Shown here: one piece after another, positions 22,389 through 33,145 of the stretch
Layout of the letters: each line of letters opens with the position of its first letter
How positions within the stretch are numbered: position 1 is the first letter of the stretch
Origin: Ceratothoa steindachneri
Lineage: Eukaryota; Arthropoda; Malacostraca; Isopoda; Cymothoidae
Direction: 5' to 3'
Assembly (NCBI GenBank): GCA_963969495.1
Contig: OZ018328.1
Coordinates: 5,549,319-5,613,318, forward strand
Length of the DNA: 64,000 nt
Translations under genes and position numbers: made by a program
Notes under the pieces: model-generated
Told to the model about the DNA's origin: nothing
Databases searched by the model: none
The model's input: the letters and a program-made list of their open reading frames with translations, nothing else

Positions 22389-25036
22389 ATGAATAAGTTT
22401 CCAATTGTTCATTGTAATCTACAAGGAATCTTCTCCAAATGGGAATAATTCAAACTCCTGCTGTATAGCATTACAAGAGACCCAATCGGGTATTCGTCAA
22501 TTACCCAATATCCCCCGCTATGTGGGATATTTTAAGAATCCATTCATGGTTTGGCTATTTTTGTCCATGACTGTTCTCACTTAGCAATCCCGTTGAGAAC
22601 AGACCTTCAAGCACTGGCGATTCGTGTGTATACCAATCGTGTATACACAGTCTGCTCACTGTACCTCCCTCTTGGTGAAGGAGTAGTTGCTTCAGATTTG
22701 GCTAACAAATTCGCCAATCTCATCTCCCAACTCCTGACCCCATTCCTATTAGTTGGAGACTTTAATGCAAGACACCACCTTTGTGGAGACTATGATGACA
22801 ACCCCAAGGAAAATGTGATTGTGAGACTTAGGGAGACCTTGGATGTGTCATTATTTAATGATGGCACCCCAACATCCTTCCATGTCCAAACTAACAGCTC
22901 TACCTGTGGAGATTTATCACTTTGTTCCTCAGACTGTAGAGCAGATTACAGCTGGTCGGTGGATCCTGATCGGGCAATAGGTGGAACACCAGGAAAGCCA
23001 ATTGGCCAAAGTTTAAATACCTTCCTCACCATTCTGGACACTTCCCTCAGGGCGACATTGACATGGTCCTGGAGAACTTCCATGATCATGTCAACCAGGC
23101 AGCAAATTCTTCCATGGCCCTCTCCAAAACTGCTTCCCACAAGACCCATCCTTTTTGGTCTGAGGAATGCAGCAAAGTGGTGACAGAGTGTAAGCGAGTT
23201 TGTCGTCGCTGCCATCAATAGGTATGCTCGTAGCCGAGCCAAAGCAGTACGAGAGTGTACCTTCCGCCAGGCTCGCCTAATTTCCTTGAAAGGATACATC
23301 AACTCTATCAACCACCAAACTCCACCAGACAAAGTCTGGAGAAGAGTGAAAAAACTCATGGGCAGAGCAAGTGGTTTCTCTGCTCCCAATATAGTTGAAG
23401 CAGGCGAGCTTTTGGGAGACTTGACCAGAATTTCAAATATCCTGGCAAAGACATTTGCTGACATCTCCAACCCTAACAATTATCCCTTAGAATTTCAACA
23501 TGTCAGGAAAATACCACAGCAGTGCCTCTTGAACTTCATGGATCCCTGTATAGATAATGAACCATACAATGAGCTCTTTTCCATTCATGAACTTTGAAAT
23601 GCTCTTAAAAGATGTAGATCCACCGCACCTGATCCTGATGGTATCTCTTATGATCAGAAATATGCATTCAACACTCATTTCACATCCCGATATATTTAAC
23701 TATATCTGGATTAAGGGCTGTTTCCCTTCCAATTGGAGGAAAGCAATCATACTTCCCCTTCGTAAACCAGGAAAGGAAGGGACACTTCCAACCCACTATC
23801 GCCCAATTGCCCTTACTTGTTCCCCATGCAAGCTTTTTGAAAGGATGGTGAATGCCAGGTTGGTATGGTTTATGGAGAAACAAAACCTTATTTCTCCCTC
23901 GCAGTCGGGTTTTAGAAAGAAACAATGCACCACAGACCTGCTTGTTAGGATGGAGGATTGCATTCGACAAGCTTTCTCAAAGAGACAACACTCCATTGTT
24001 GTCTTTTTTGATATAGAAAAAGCATATGATACCACCTGGAGGTATGATATCCTGAAGCAACTATATGACTGGGGTATCAAAGGCCATCTTCCTAGGTTCA
24101 TACATAAATTTCTTGCTGGACGCACGTTCCGTGTTAGGGTAGGAAACGTCATATCAGAGCCTGTTGATCAGATATAGGGCATGCCACAGAGAAGCGTTGT
24201 GAGCGTCACCTGCTTCTAAGGTGGCTATCAGCAGCATTATTATTGATCTTCCTGCAGAGGTAATGATAACTCTTTATGTGGATGACTTGGCAACTTTATC
24301 AGCATCGCTTCGGCTGCCATTTGTCACCCGTAAATTGCAACTGGCCATTAACATCATTACTAAGAATGCCACTGCAAAAGGCTTCCGACTGTCACCCTCA
24401 AAAACAAAGACAGTTCATTTCTACAATTTCAGGCAAGTTGTCTGGGAACAGCCAACCTTATCTTTGTATGGCTCCCCCATCTCGTTTGAGCCTCATTGTA
24501 AATTTCGTGGGGTTATCTTTGACTCAAAGCTCTCCCGGGTCCCCCATATAACTGCCTTGAAAAACTCCTGCTTGAAGAGAATGGATATCTTAAAACTTCT
24601 ATCACATGTTTCGTGGGGAAGACACCGCCGTACTCTGTGGCTTTTGTATACAACCTTGATCCAGTCTAAGCTGGATTATGGTTCACAGGTGTACTCTTCA
24701 GCCTCATCCTCAAACCTAGATAAGCTCAATTCTATTAGGAACCAGGTAGTGCGTCTAGCTTTGGGAGCATTCAAGTCCTCCCCAGTATGGAGTCTTCATG
24801 CAGAGAGTGGGATCCTTCCACTATCCTTTCACAGCCTTAATTTTAACCTGCAGTACCTTTTCGGGCTGCAACACTTCCCCACTCACCTGTATATGAGTGC
24901 ACCTATAATATGCACTCGGTGGCCTCATATGACAGGTTTCCTTCGCTGACTCGCCCCTTTGCCCTGCGTATGACTGGAGATACAGGTCAACTGAGGGAAT
25001 TATCAGTTATTCTATATCAGATCCCTAAAGTAGCCC
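22389..25036 (+). pseudogene. Jockey/I-type ORF2: endonuclease and reverse transcriptase
   Basis: ATG at 22389 opens V-H-C-N-L-Q-G-I-F-S-K-W, an APE endonuclease start, broken by a stop. Later blocks are L-Q-E-T-Q (about 22470) and L-V-G-D-F-N-A-R-H (about 22750). The RT follows with H-Y-R-P-I-A-L-T (about 23800), F-F-D-I-E-K-A-Y-D-T-T-W (about 24006), G-M-P-Q-R-S-V (about 24180), L-Y-V-D-D-L-A (about 24273, the catalytic Asp pair) and a thumb through S-K-L-D-Y-G-S-Q-V-Y (about 24665). At least four frameshifts or stops separate the open pieces (22551-23183, 23286-23597, 23557-24177, 24221-24949). The RNase H that should follow is displaced by a MITE insertion and lies at 25.5 kb. Confidence 0.85.
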
Positions 25037-25045
25037 CACGGCCAT

Positions 25046-25515
25046 AGGTAGGCGCGATAACGAGAAAATGTATCACGATAACCGATAAATCGATAGCGAT
25101 AACCTTATCGGCGATAATCGATAAGTGGCGATGAATTTATCGCCTGATAAGGTGATAACCGATAAATCGATAAATCCAAAATTATGATACAATATTGATT
25201 ATTAACTATATATAGCGTTATTTTATAATATAATAGTAAGAATATTTGAATACTGTTTCTTAGTTTCTTACCTGGTGAGGCTCTCCTTCATCTCCTCATA
25301 GGTTTTGAGGATCCTCCTCTCCAGCTCGGACCTACCTATTTCTGCCTCCAAGTCACGCGCAGCTCGCCCCTGTGCTAAACTAGAACCAAAAACTGAAATT
25401 ATCGATTATTGTCAGTTTGGAACCAAAAGTATCGGCGATACCGATGAATCGATAACGCGGGGGGAAAAATCGGATAACTGATAACCCGATATCGTTATCG
25501 CGATAACGCCCACCT
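25046..25515. mobile_element. hAT-like MITE inserted in the retroelement
   Basis: The ends are inverted repeats (AGGTAGGCGCGATAAC and, on the other strand at the right end, AGGTGGGCGTTATCGCG). Subterminal regions are packed with CGATAA/GATAACCG motifs, as in many hAT ends. Imperfect 8-bp direct repeats flank it (ACGGCCAT at 25038 and ATGTCCAT at 25516, 6 of 8 equal), the duplication length hAT elements make. No transposase frame is inside. It separates the RT thumb from the RNase H. Confidence 0.7.
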
Positions 25516-26210
25516 ATGTCCATGGCTATTGCCACCCCGTGAGGGTTTGCAAGGTGCTGGCAAGCGAACCGAAGACCAAGTTCTTGCCTTCGGTTCTACA
25601 AAGCCTCTTTTATGAACACTCTTTGTGCCACAAAGCAAGCACTTTTATCTACACAGATGGATCTAAATCCTATGATGGGGTAGGAGCTTCTGCTATCTTC
25701 CCCTCCCATCATGTGTATGTGTGCCTGCTTGATACAGCCTTTATCTTCACGGCTGAGCTTGTCGCGATACTGGCTGCACTGTATACCATTGCTTCTTCAC
25801 CGGGATCTTATACAATATTCTCTGATTTCCTCAGCTCTTTGGAGGCTTTAGTCTTTTTTATTTCCAGATTACCCGCTGGTTTCAAAGATCCCACAGTGGC
25901 TTTTTTTATTTATCCTAGTTCCACGAAGTTTCATTCTGTTGTGTACCTAGCCACATAGTTATAAAAGGAAATGAGAGAGCAGATGCTGTTACCAAGGCAG
26001 CTGCATCTCTAGGAACCTCCACCCCTGCTCCTCTTCCCTTCGGTGACGCCGTGTCATACATCCGTGAGTACGTGGTCGGCCAGTGACAGAGGACTTGGGA
26101 TGAACTCCCCCCAACTAAACTACATGCCATCAAACAGTCAGTTCGCCCCTGGCCACGCGCCATTAGGACCCGTACTCAGGATGTTATTCTATGCCGTCTG
26201 AGAATTGGGC
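25054..26210. repeat. Tandem duplication, unit 1 (1157 bp)
   Basis: The unit recurs head to tail at 26211-27367 with about three visible base differences. It starts eight bases inside the MITE and ends inside the RNase H C-terminal region at a shared GGC, so the junction has 3-bp microhomology. The MITE and most of RNase H are thus doubled. Confidence 0.95.
25539..26209 (+). pseudogene. RNase H domain of the Jockey/I element, first copy
   Basis: The frame at 25539-25958 reads F-I-Y-T-D-G-S-K-S-Y-D-G-V-G (catalytic Asp), F-T-A-E-L-V-A-I-L (catalytic Glu) and Y-T-I-F-S-D-F (catalytic Asp). A frameshift then leads to K-G-N-E-R-A-D-A-V-T-K-A-A (about 25966) and the downstream domain up to R-L-R-I-G, where the duplication junction cuts it. 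RNase H in these elements removes the RNA template after reverse transcription. It is separated from the RT by the MITE and is not functional. Confidence 0.8.
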
Positions 26211-27367
26211 GCGATAACGAGAAAATGTATCACGATAACCGATAAATTGATAGCGATAACCTTATCGGCGATAATCGATAAGTGGCGATGAATTTATCGC
26301 CTGATAAGGTGATAACCGATAAATCGATAAATCCAAAATTATGATACAATATTGATTATTAACTATATATAGCGTTATTTTATAATATAATAGTAAGAAT
26401 ATTTGAATACTGTTTCTTAGTTTCTTACCTGGTGAGGCTCTCCTTCATCTCCTCATAGGTTTTGAGGATCCTCCTCTCCAGCTCGGACCTACCTATTTCT
26501 GCCTCCAAGTCACGCGCAGCTCGCCCCTGTGCTAAACTAGAACCAAAAACTGAAATTATCGATTATTGTCAGTTTGGAACCAAAAGTATCGGCGATACCG
26601 ATGAATCGATAACGCGGGGGGAAAAATCGGATAACTGATAACCCGATATCGTTATCGCGATAACGCCCACCTATGTCCATGGCTATTGCCACCCCGTGAG
26701 GGTTTGCAAGGTGCTGGCAAGCGAACCGAAGACCAAGTTCTTGCCTTCGGTTCTACAAAGCCTCTTTTATGAACACTCTTTGTGCCACAAAGCAAGCACT
26801 TTTATCTACACAGATGGATCTAAATCCTCTGATGGGGTAGGAGCTTCTGCTATCTTCCCCTCCCATCATGTGTATGTGTGCCTGCTTAATACAGCCTTTA
26901 TCTTCACGGCTGAGCTTGTCGCGATACTGGCTGCACTGTATACCATTGCTTCTTCACCGGGATCTTATACAATATTCTCTGATTTCCTCAGCTCTTTGGA
27001 GGCTTTAGTCTTTTTTATTTCCAGATTACCCGCTGGTTTCAAAGATCCCACAGTGGCTTTTTTTATTTATCCTAGTTCCACGAAGTTTCATTCTGTTGTG
27101 TACCTAGCCACATAGTTATAAAAGGAAATGAGAGAGCAGATGCTGTTACCAAGGCAGCTGCATCTCTAGGAACCTCCACCCCTGCTCCTCTTCCCTTCGG
27201 TGACGCCGTGTCATACATCCGTGAGTACGTGGTCGGCCAGTGACAGAGGACTTGGGATGAACTCCCCCCAACTAAACTACATGCCATCAAACAGTCAGTT
27301 CGCCCCTGGCCACGCGCCATTAGGACCCGTACTCAGGATGTTATTCTATGCCGTCTGAGAATTGGGC
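26211..27367. repeat. Tandem duplication, unit 2 (1157 bp)
   Basis: This second unit contains a MITE copy lacking its first eight bases (26211-26672) and a second RNase H. Visible differences from unit 1 are single bases near 26249, 26830 and 26887. Confidence 0.95.
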
Positions 27368-27560
27368 ATTGTCGTCTGACACATGGCTTTCTGATGGAAG
27401 ACTTTCAGCAGCCTCCAATATGCACTCACTGTGAAGTACCAATGTCTGTACTCCACCTATTTGCTGAATGCCTACGATTCCATACTCTGAGGCAAAGGCT
27501 TTTTCCTTTTATTTGCCAAGGGATGTGTCCCTAGCAGGTTCTGAGGAGCATCCTTTCCGA
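26696..27560 (+). pseudogene. RNase H domain, second copy, with intact C-terminal zinc motif region
   Basis: It has the same three acidic blocks as unit 1. This copy continues past the duplication into the post-RNase H domain: R-L-R-I-G-H-C-R-L-T-H-G-F-L-M (about 27350) and C-T-H-C-E-V-P with H-L-F-A-E-C (about 27419-27470). That is the C-x2-C...H...C motif of this retroelement group. It is the original 3' end of the element, followed by an AT-rich 3' UTR. Confidence 0.8.
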
Positions 27561-27719
27561 ACATGAACCGAGTGTTTAAATTTTTATCAAAGAAATTTAT
27601 CAAGGAAATTTAATGTTTTATCATTTTTAGAACCAGATAGACGTGTCGTGCCTTATGATTTTACTTTGATTTTACAGCATTGTAGAGGCATTTAATTTTC
27701 TACGTTTTTACTCCCTCTT

Positions 27720-27722
<3 letters not shown>

Positions 27723-27794
<72 letters not shown>
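27723..27794. repeat. (TA)n microsatellite
   Basis: About 36 uninterrupted TA units, at the likely 3' end of the retroelement. Confidence 0.95.
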
Positions 27795-27797
<3 letters not shown>

Positions 27798-27974
27798 TTG
27801 TTAACCATAGTCTATGTTTTTAAAGAACATTTGAAATTTTAATGAATCCTCTCTTTCTGAAAATGGCTGCGAGCTTGCCCACTTGGACTTACGCAGCACC
27901 CGTCTGTTTAGTACCATTCATTCATTGCTCTTCTCGCCAAGCTACAGTCCCTACTCACTTGTGACACTATATTT

Positions 27975-29470
27975 AATTTTACAATGGAACTGTCGCGGCG
28001 TCGTTCCGAACCTCCTGTTGTTTATCTTCAAGTGAATAACTCGGAATTAACTATTTTCCTCTCATTCCTGGATTTCGAGTTAATTCCTCATCCCAATTGG
28101 AGGTTCTCCACATGAAGAGTTTCCATTTTAGCAACAAAAATTCGTTACTCCATTGTCTTGCCATTCCATACTGTTCAGCAGGGTTTTCCTATTGAAACTT
28201 CTAAAGATTTTCACCCTGTACCTTCCACCCGACTTCGCTGTGACAAAGTCAGATATGTTGATACTTTAAGATCAACTACTTCCACTGTTTTAATTACTAG
28301 GTAATTTTAACGCCCGCCATCCCCTGTGGGATGACGTAATCCGTAATATCAAGGGTCTTATTGTTCAGATGGATTCTTTTAGAGTAGACTTGTCCTTGTG
28401 CTCCTCAGACTGTATTTCTGACTTTCAGGGTCGGTTCTTGATGATCTACGCGGGAGCGATCATTTCCTTATTGTTTTGGCAGCTGTCAAGCCGGCCGCAC
28501 AGCTCTATCGCTCTCCCCAGTGGAATTTCCTTGCAACCGGCCAAATGGAATAGCTTCCAACAGCCGTCCTACACTAATACCTCGTTTTGGTACGTTCAAT
28601 TCTATTGAATCAGCGGTAGACTTTCAAGTATCACTTATCGGTAGCGCCGCCGAGAGAACCGTACCAAGATGGTCCTAAGGTAGAAAACGGTCTTTCATAC
28701 CCTTGGGGAACAGAGAGAGTGCGGCAGTGATACAACCCTACGTAGATAGAGGGGAGGAGAAAAGGGGGCAAAGAAAAATAATAGCGTAGGCGAGTTGCGA
28801 AAAGTTTCCCGCGTCGCTGGACCACTGTTAGCCAGCGGCGAATCCACTCGGCCATCCTGAGTCTCAAAATCGACTCATTCAAACGAAGCTTTTAAGCCGC
28901 TTGCCTGCACTTCTCGTACGCTATACCTACAAGTTGGCTCATGCCCGGTATCGACGTAATCCTACGCCATCTACTCAAGAAATATCCTTCAGCATTCCGA
29001 CATTTGACCCTTTGGCGGGCCCGTTAAACCTTGTGGCATCCTTATATCCTCTTCAAAACCTCCTGCCACGCCGCCCAAACCTTGAGTTTAAATGGAACTG
29101 TTGGATATGGTTATGTGATGGTGGTCAGCACCTTGGCCGATCGTGTTAACCTAAAAAGTAACACTGCCAGGTATTTAAATGAATTTTTATCCTGTAAAGT
29201 TTATCAAGATCTCGGCCCCCTCAATTTCAGCATGACAACTAGCCTTGTAATAATCTATTTACAATTCCGATCGGCATTAAAGTCCCGGGCTTTGCCGAAA
29301 TCCATTTTGATTTTTTACTTCACCCGCAGCCACGAAAAAAAAAAATTATTGTATGTTTACAACTTTATTTGGTTGCAGGACTTTTATTCGAATCCAAACA
29401 GCTACCGGCCTATCTCTCTCACGAGTTTTCTGGATTAAACTATTGGAGAAAATGATTAGCACCAGGGAGT
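27975..29470 (+). pseudogene. Jockey/I-type ORF2 5' half (endonuclease to RT fingers), decayed
   Basis: The plus strand reads L-Q-W-N-C-R-G-V (about 27983, endonuclease start), L-G-N-F-N-A-R-H-P-L-W (about 28299, where G-D-F-N is usual) and L-S-L-C-S-S-D-C (about 28384). A possible SINE interrupts it, then L-V-R-Y-T-Y-K-L-A-H-A-R-Y-R-R-N-P (about 28910) and N-S-Y-R-P-I-S-L-T (about 29398) follow. The RT palm and everything after are absent, ending near a T-rich stretch at 29470. The frame changes repeatedly. Confidence 0.7.
28640..28890 (-). mobile_element. Possible tRNA-derived SINE
   Basis: On the minus strand an A-box-like TGGCCGAGTGG (near 28850) is followed by a CGCTGG...CCAGCG arm and a weak B-box-like TTTTCGCAACTC about 50 bases later. 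This spacing and the A-box fit a serine/leucine-type tRNA head. The body that follows is unrelated to tRNA, and the whole sits inside the retroelement at 28-29 kb. No clear target-site duplication was found. Confidence 0.4.
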
Positions 29471-30185
29471 AATTTTTTTTTTTAGAGAGAGAGTGCGCTC
29501 ACGGCAAACTCAGAGGCACCCTTCAATAAGGAGGCGATGGCAGTATTTGGGTAAGAGGGAGTTTGAGGGGAAAACAAGGTGGCAGCTGCCTAATCCTAAT
29601 GGATTCTTAATGGCAGCACTGTTAAAACGGGGTTGCCCGAGAAAAGTCAGAAGCGGTGTGGGAGACACTCAATAAAAATGGGGAAAAGCAAAGGATTAGA
29701 AGAAAACAGTACAACACAGAGACGCACACTTAAATTACGGGCATACAACACGCATTCTAAAAACAAGGGCGGCTGGGGCAATAAACAAATGACACGCAGC
29801 AGCTGCAGGGAAGGGCACAGGATAAAAGATAAAACAATAAACCTAAACACAAAAATGGAAAGAATTTATAAAAGGGATAAAATGCCACTTCGTGATAGAA
29901 ATGTAAGGAGGGGGGACGACCGAAAAGAGTCCTCTGTTAATGTGATAGAACGGTCTGAGCCCGCTTAAATTCAGCCGCTATCACATGGTTAGAAACATTG
30001 CTACCCATGTGCATCTGCAAGAGCAAGCAGGGCGCGTTATCGCCCACCTTAGCCACTATTTAATCAAAGAGGTTCGTTTCCCCTCGTTTCGCCTCCATAC
30101 GTTGATCTCGCCAGATTGAGTTAGGCTTAGGGGAAGATAAGGTATTTTCCCAGGTGCGTCCGGGTTCATTCCCCCGAAGCCTCCC
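29471..30185. other. No gene recognised
   Basis: The longest frame (29633-29968, plus) encodes a Lys/Arg-rich, low-complexity peptide with no known motif. A purine-rich bias probably explains its openness. Confidence 0.4.
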
Positions 30186-30189
30186 GCTC

Positions 30190-31010
30190 AAGTGTCCCCT
30201 ACGCTAAGGGGATGGCTTCGACTACTTATACAAGAGCATTCCCCAATAAGAGCAGATCAGATCCAGATTATCTTCGCGAGACATCACGCCGATCTGGTCT
30301 CACCTTGTGCACCAGGAAGCTCTATCTCGAGAACCACCTTATTGTCCAGAAGAGGACAATATCCCTTGAGTGCCAAGGTTCGTGCCTTCGAGACGCCAAG
30401 TCAATAAGGCCCCTCCTGTTGTTCAGAAATAGAACAACGTTAGAACAGCCATTGTTCTTTGAGCCCGTTGACAAGAAACGGTTCTCACCCCCCCCCTGTT
30501 GTTCAGAAAGAGAACAACGCTAGAACAGCCATTGTTCTTTGAGCCCATTGACAAGAGACGGTTCCCCCCCTCCCCCTGTTGTTCAGAAAGAGAACAACGT
30601 TAGAACAGCCATTGTTCTTTAAGCCCGTTCGTCAAGAAACGGTTCTCATTCCCAAGACATCACGTTAGGATAATTTGATTCCCCCTTTTTAACGTTCTTC
30701 AAGAGAACGATTGGTTTCAACGATAACCTCCATTGTTCATCTAAAACATCCCCGATTTGCCGTCACAAAGATCGCTCGTATCTTCGAGTCCAACTTCGCT
30801 CTCACTCTTCGAAGATAGTCCTTCCCCTTCGCTAAGCACAACCCCCGAAGAACCCTTCTGCTGGAACTCGCCAGTAGACCGAAGATTCCTACGCATCGTC
30901 TTCCTCTGCACAACAACTTTGTAATTACGTAAGCTGAGCATTACCTTTAATTATCTAACCTTTTGTCAACCCTACCCTGTGCTTTAAATGGTTTAGCGAA
31001 CCATTCCACC
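30190..31010. other. Array of short perfect hairpins
   Basis: At least eight short stem-loops with 6-9-bp perfect stems follow one another: TCCCCT/AGGGGA (30195), ATTGTCC/GGACAAT (30340), GTTGTTC/GAACAAC (three times, 30418-30598), AGAACA/TGTTCT (three times), CGTTCT/AGAACG (30692), TATCTTCGA/TCGAAGATA (30779) and AATGGTT/AACCATT (30987). No coding similarity was recognised. It lies just beyond the 3' end of the minus-strand retroelement at 31.3-33.1 kb and could be part of its 3' UTR or a separate element. Confidence 0.6.
30418..30655. repeat. Three tandem 80-bp units, each with three hairpins
   Basis: Units start at 30418, 30498 and 30578 and differ by a few bases. Each has GTTGTTC...GAACAAC, AGAACA...TGTTCT and CCGTT...AACGG (the last imperfect in unit 2), then a C-rich spacer. 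The third unit ends near 30655. Confidence 0.9.
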
Positions 31011-31314
31011 CCCTTTAATTTTAATTGGTTTACCTTTTTGAATCTCCCTAAATCTTAATCCTCGGTTTAGTCAGATATTCCCCGGACCCTTTCCATTCTC
31101 CGTTTATGTAAACATTTACCGTTTTGTGTGTTGTTGATAGTTTAATTAATGAAACTGTATTTTATTAATGATAGCCATATTATTATCCTTAAGCCCAGTT
31201 CCATTTCTTAAGCATATTGAAGATAAATAACCTCGGTCAATCAGATTACCACGCACTGGAAATATTTGAATAATTCCCTCAACGAATAGTTATATATGGT
31301 ATATCATCGAGAGT

Positions 31315-32530
31315 CTATTCTATGACAGTTAAAATAAATCGAAGTCGAGGAGGGAAGGCGACGCCAGAAAGGGTAGGGAAGCAAGAATTTCGAAGAGAAG
31401 TAAGGCGGGGATAAACTACTAAAATGTGAGCCACAGACAGCTCGCCACCACAAAAGAGACAACCAGGGAAAACTCGGCCTCCACCCGAAACTAAATAGCT
31501 ATGGGTGAGTCGCGTGTGCCCAATTCGCAACCGGCAAATAGCAACCTCCCAAGACCGAAGTCGCTGAGAGCTAGAGGGCCAGGAACGGAGAGAGCGTTTA
31601 ATAACTGACAGCTTAGAAGAGGGGAACGAATCCCACTCTCTCTGCCACAAACAAAAGACATACGCCCTGATTACGGGGTAGGAATCCCTAAGTGGCAGCG
31701 AGGCTGCATCCGGCACCTCGAGGGCAGCCGATCAGATGCCCCGTTGCCCGGGGGCCCAACAGAACGCTACCCTGTAACGGGAGGCATTTCTAACCAGCCA
31801 GGAGCGAATCCGTAAAACCAAAGGGTGGGTGGACGTAAAAGAACGAACCATCTCCAAAGCAGGCCGGGAATCGCTAAAAACAATAAAATCTGAAGAATTG
31901 AGGAATAAAAGCAAATTAAAAGCCAAAAGAATGGCCGTCAACTCTTCGGTAAAAACGGATGCTACAGTGGGGAGGTCGGACCGAAGAGACTCCGTAGAGG
32001 GACACCTCGGCTGCTCCACCACTGAGGTCCGACTTCGAGCCGTCAGTATAGATTGGACGCTGGTGAGCATAAGAACACGCATGTTCAAGAAACAGGCACT
32101 TTAATTAACGAGGGTCACTAGACCCTTTCTCGAAATGCCAAAAAGCAGTACAGACCTCAAGAGGGCGAACGCTCCAACACGGAGCTGGCGGGAATTGGAG
32201 GGCCAACATCCCGGGAGGCGAGATGGTTCCCAACCCGGAGATCCAGGGGCCGGGGTAGAGATGGCCGCCGATCAAAAGATGCAGAAGAGGAGGGAGGAAA
32301 AAGGCACTCATGGACTGGGACTGAAGGGGATTGCTGAACACGAAACAGGAATCGTAAGCACACCTGCAGCCGGTGGTATCGCAAGGAAAGCATGCGACCC
32401 TCAACAAAGAGGCTAGGGATAGGCGAGGTGCGAAAGGCTCCACTACTAAGACGGGCTCAAGCGAACGAATGGTAAAGTATCTTCAAGACTGAAGGAGACG
32501 CTGAGGAATAAACCTGGCAACCGTAGTACA
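31315..32530 (-). pseudogene. Jockey/I-type RT thumb, RNase H and C-terminal domain
   Basis: On the minus strand, just after the ORF1 junction, it reads Y-Y-G-C-Q-V-Y-S-S-A-S and S-S-G-A-F-R-T-S-P-I-P-S (about 32440-32530, RT thumb). The RNase H follows (V-F-T-E-E-L-T-A-I-L, I-V-F-S-D-S-R-P-A-L, F-C-W-A-P-G-Q; 31732-32088). The last frame (31315-31716) carries R-L-R-I-G-H-T-R-L-T-H and C-L-F-C-G-G-E with V-A-H-I-L. The final frame is long and clean, so decay is moderate. Endonuclease and RT catalytic parts are missing. Confidence 0.8.
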
Positions 32531-33120
32531 GCCTTCCTACAATTGCTGCTCATACGGCCAAACTGGTGGCAATTAAAACAACGTCTGGGGAGCTGGACAT
32601 AACGGGACACAGGGACAAGAAGATAACCAGCACTAACAAACTGAACAGATTCTGAAGCTCAAAGGTAACGATGAACGTATTCGTAGGAACCTTAGCGGGG
32701 CCAACAGACTTAGACACCCTATAAACGTCCGTAACCCTCTGGGACGAAAGTTTATCCTTTAGTCTCAAAACATCATATTGCAATAATTCGTTGGGGCAAA
32801 GCACTCCCTTAACAAAATTAAGGGGAGGGTGGGGCACAACCGAAACCGGGACCTCCGAAATGGAGGACAAATCCCGCACGGCACCACACTGCTCTCGCGA
32901 GGATACTTCAACAACTAAATCGCCACTACCACGGGCCCACATACGGCGGGGTGCACCACAGCGAGAATCAAACTCATCATTCAAATCAAACACGTCCAAT
33001 TTAGAACTGGAATTCAGCACCAGGAAACGAGGATAATCGAAATCAGGATCTATATCTTCTGCGAAGGGATCTAACAAGCGCGGAAAAGAGGACTTATTGA
33101 CAGGCGTAGTACGAGAACGC
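32531..33120 (-). pseudogene. Jockey/I-type ORF1 (gag-like), ending in a truncated zinc knuckle
   Basis: The minus strand reads L-L-D-P-F-A-E-D-I-D-P-D-F-D-Y-P-R-F-L-V-L-N, closely matching the N-terminal block of the ORF1 at 20.8 kb. N-F-V-K-G-V-L-C-P-N-E-L-L-Q-Y-D-V and a knuckle C-F-N-C-H-Q-F-G-R-M-S-S-N-C (after a frameshift near 32640) follow. The knuckle His is Arg in this copy. Immediately after the knuckle the sequence becomes RT thumb, so the remaining ORF1, endonuclease and RT core were deleted in one event. The frame is open upstream of 33077 without a visible ATG. Confidence 0.8.
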
Positions 33121-33145
33121 GAAGTCGCAAGAATTCTGCGACTTC
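33121..33145. repeat. 25-bp near-palindrome
   Basis: GAAGTCGCA and TGCGACTTC form a 9-bp perfect stem around a 7-base centre containing GAATTC. It lies within or just before the ORF1 reading frame of the minus-strand element. Confidence 0.6.

Noticed and set aside
28800..28880. A functional tRNA gene
   Set aside because: The acceptor stem does not pair, the B-box is poor and the anticodon loop is too long; at most a tRNA-derived SINE head.
29633..29968. 111-codon basic frame as a nucleic-acid-binding protein
   Set aside because: Purine-rich low complexity, no motif, no neighbouring element to support it.
30418..30655. CRISPR-like array
   Set aside because: The units are whole 80-bp tandem copies with no unique spacers, and the DNA is eukaryotic.
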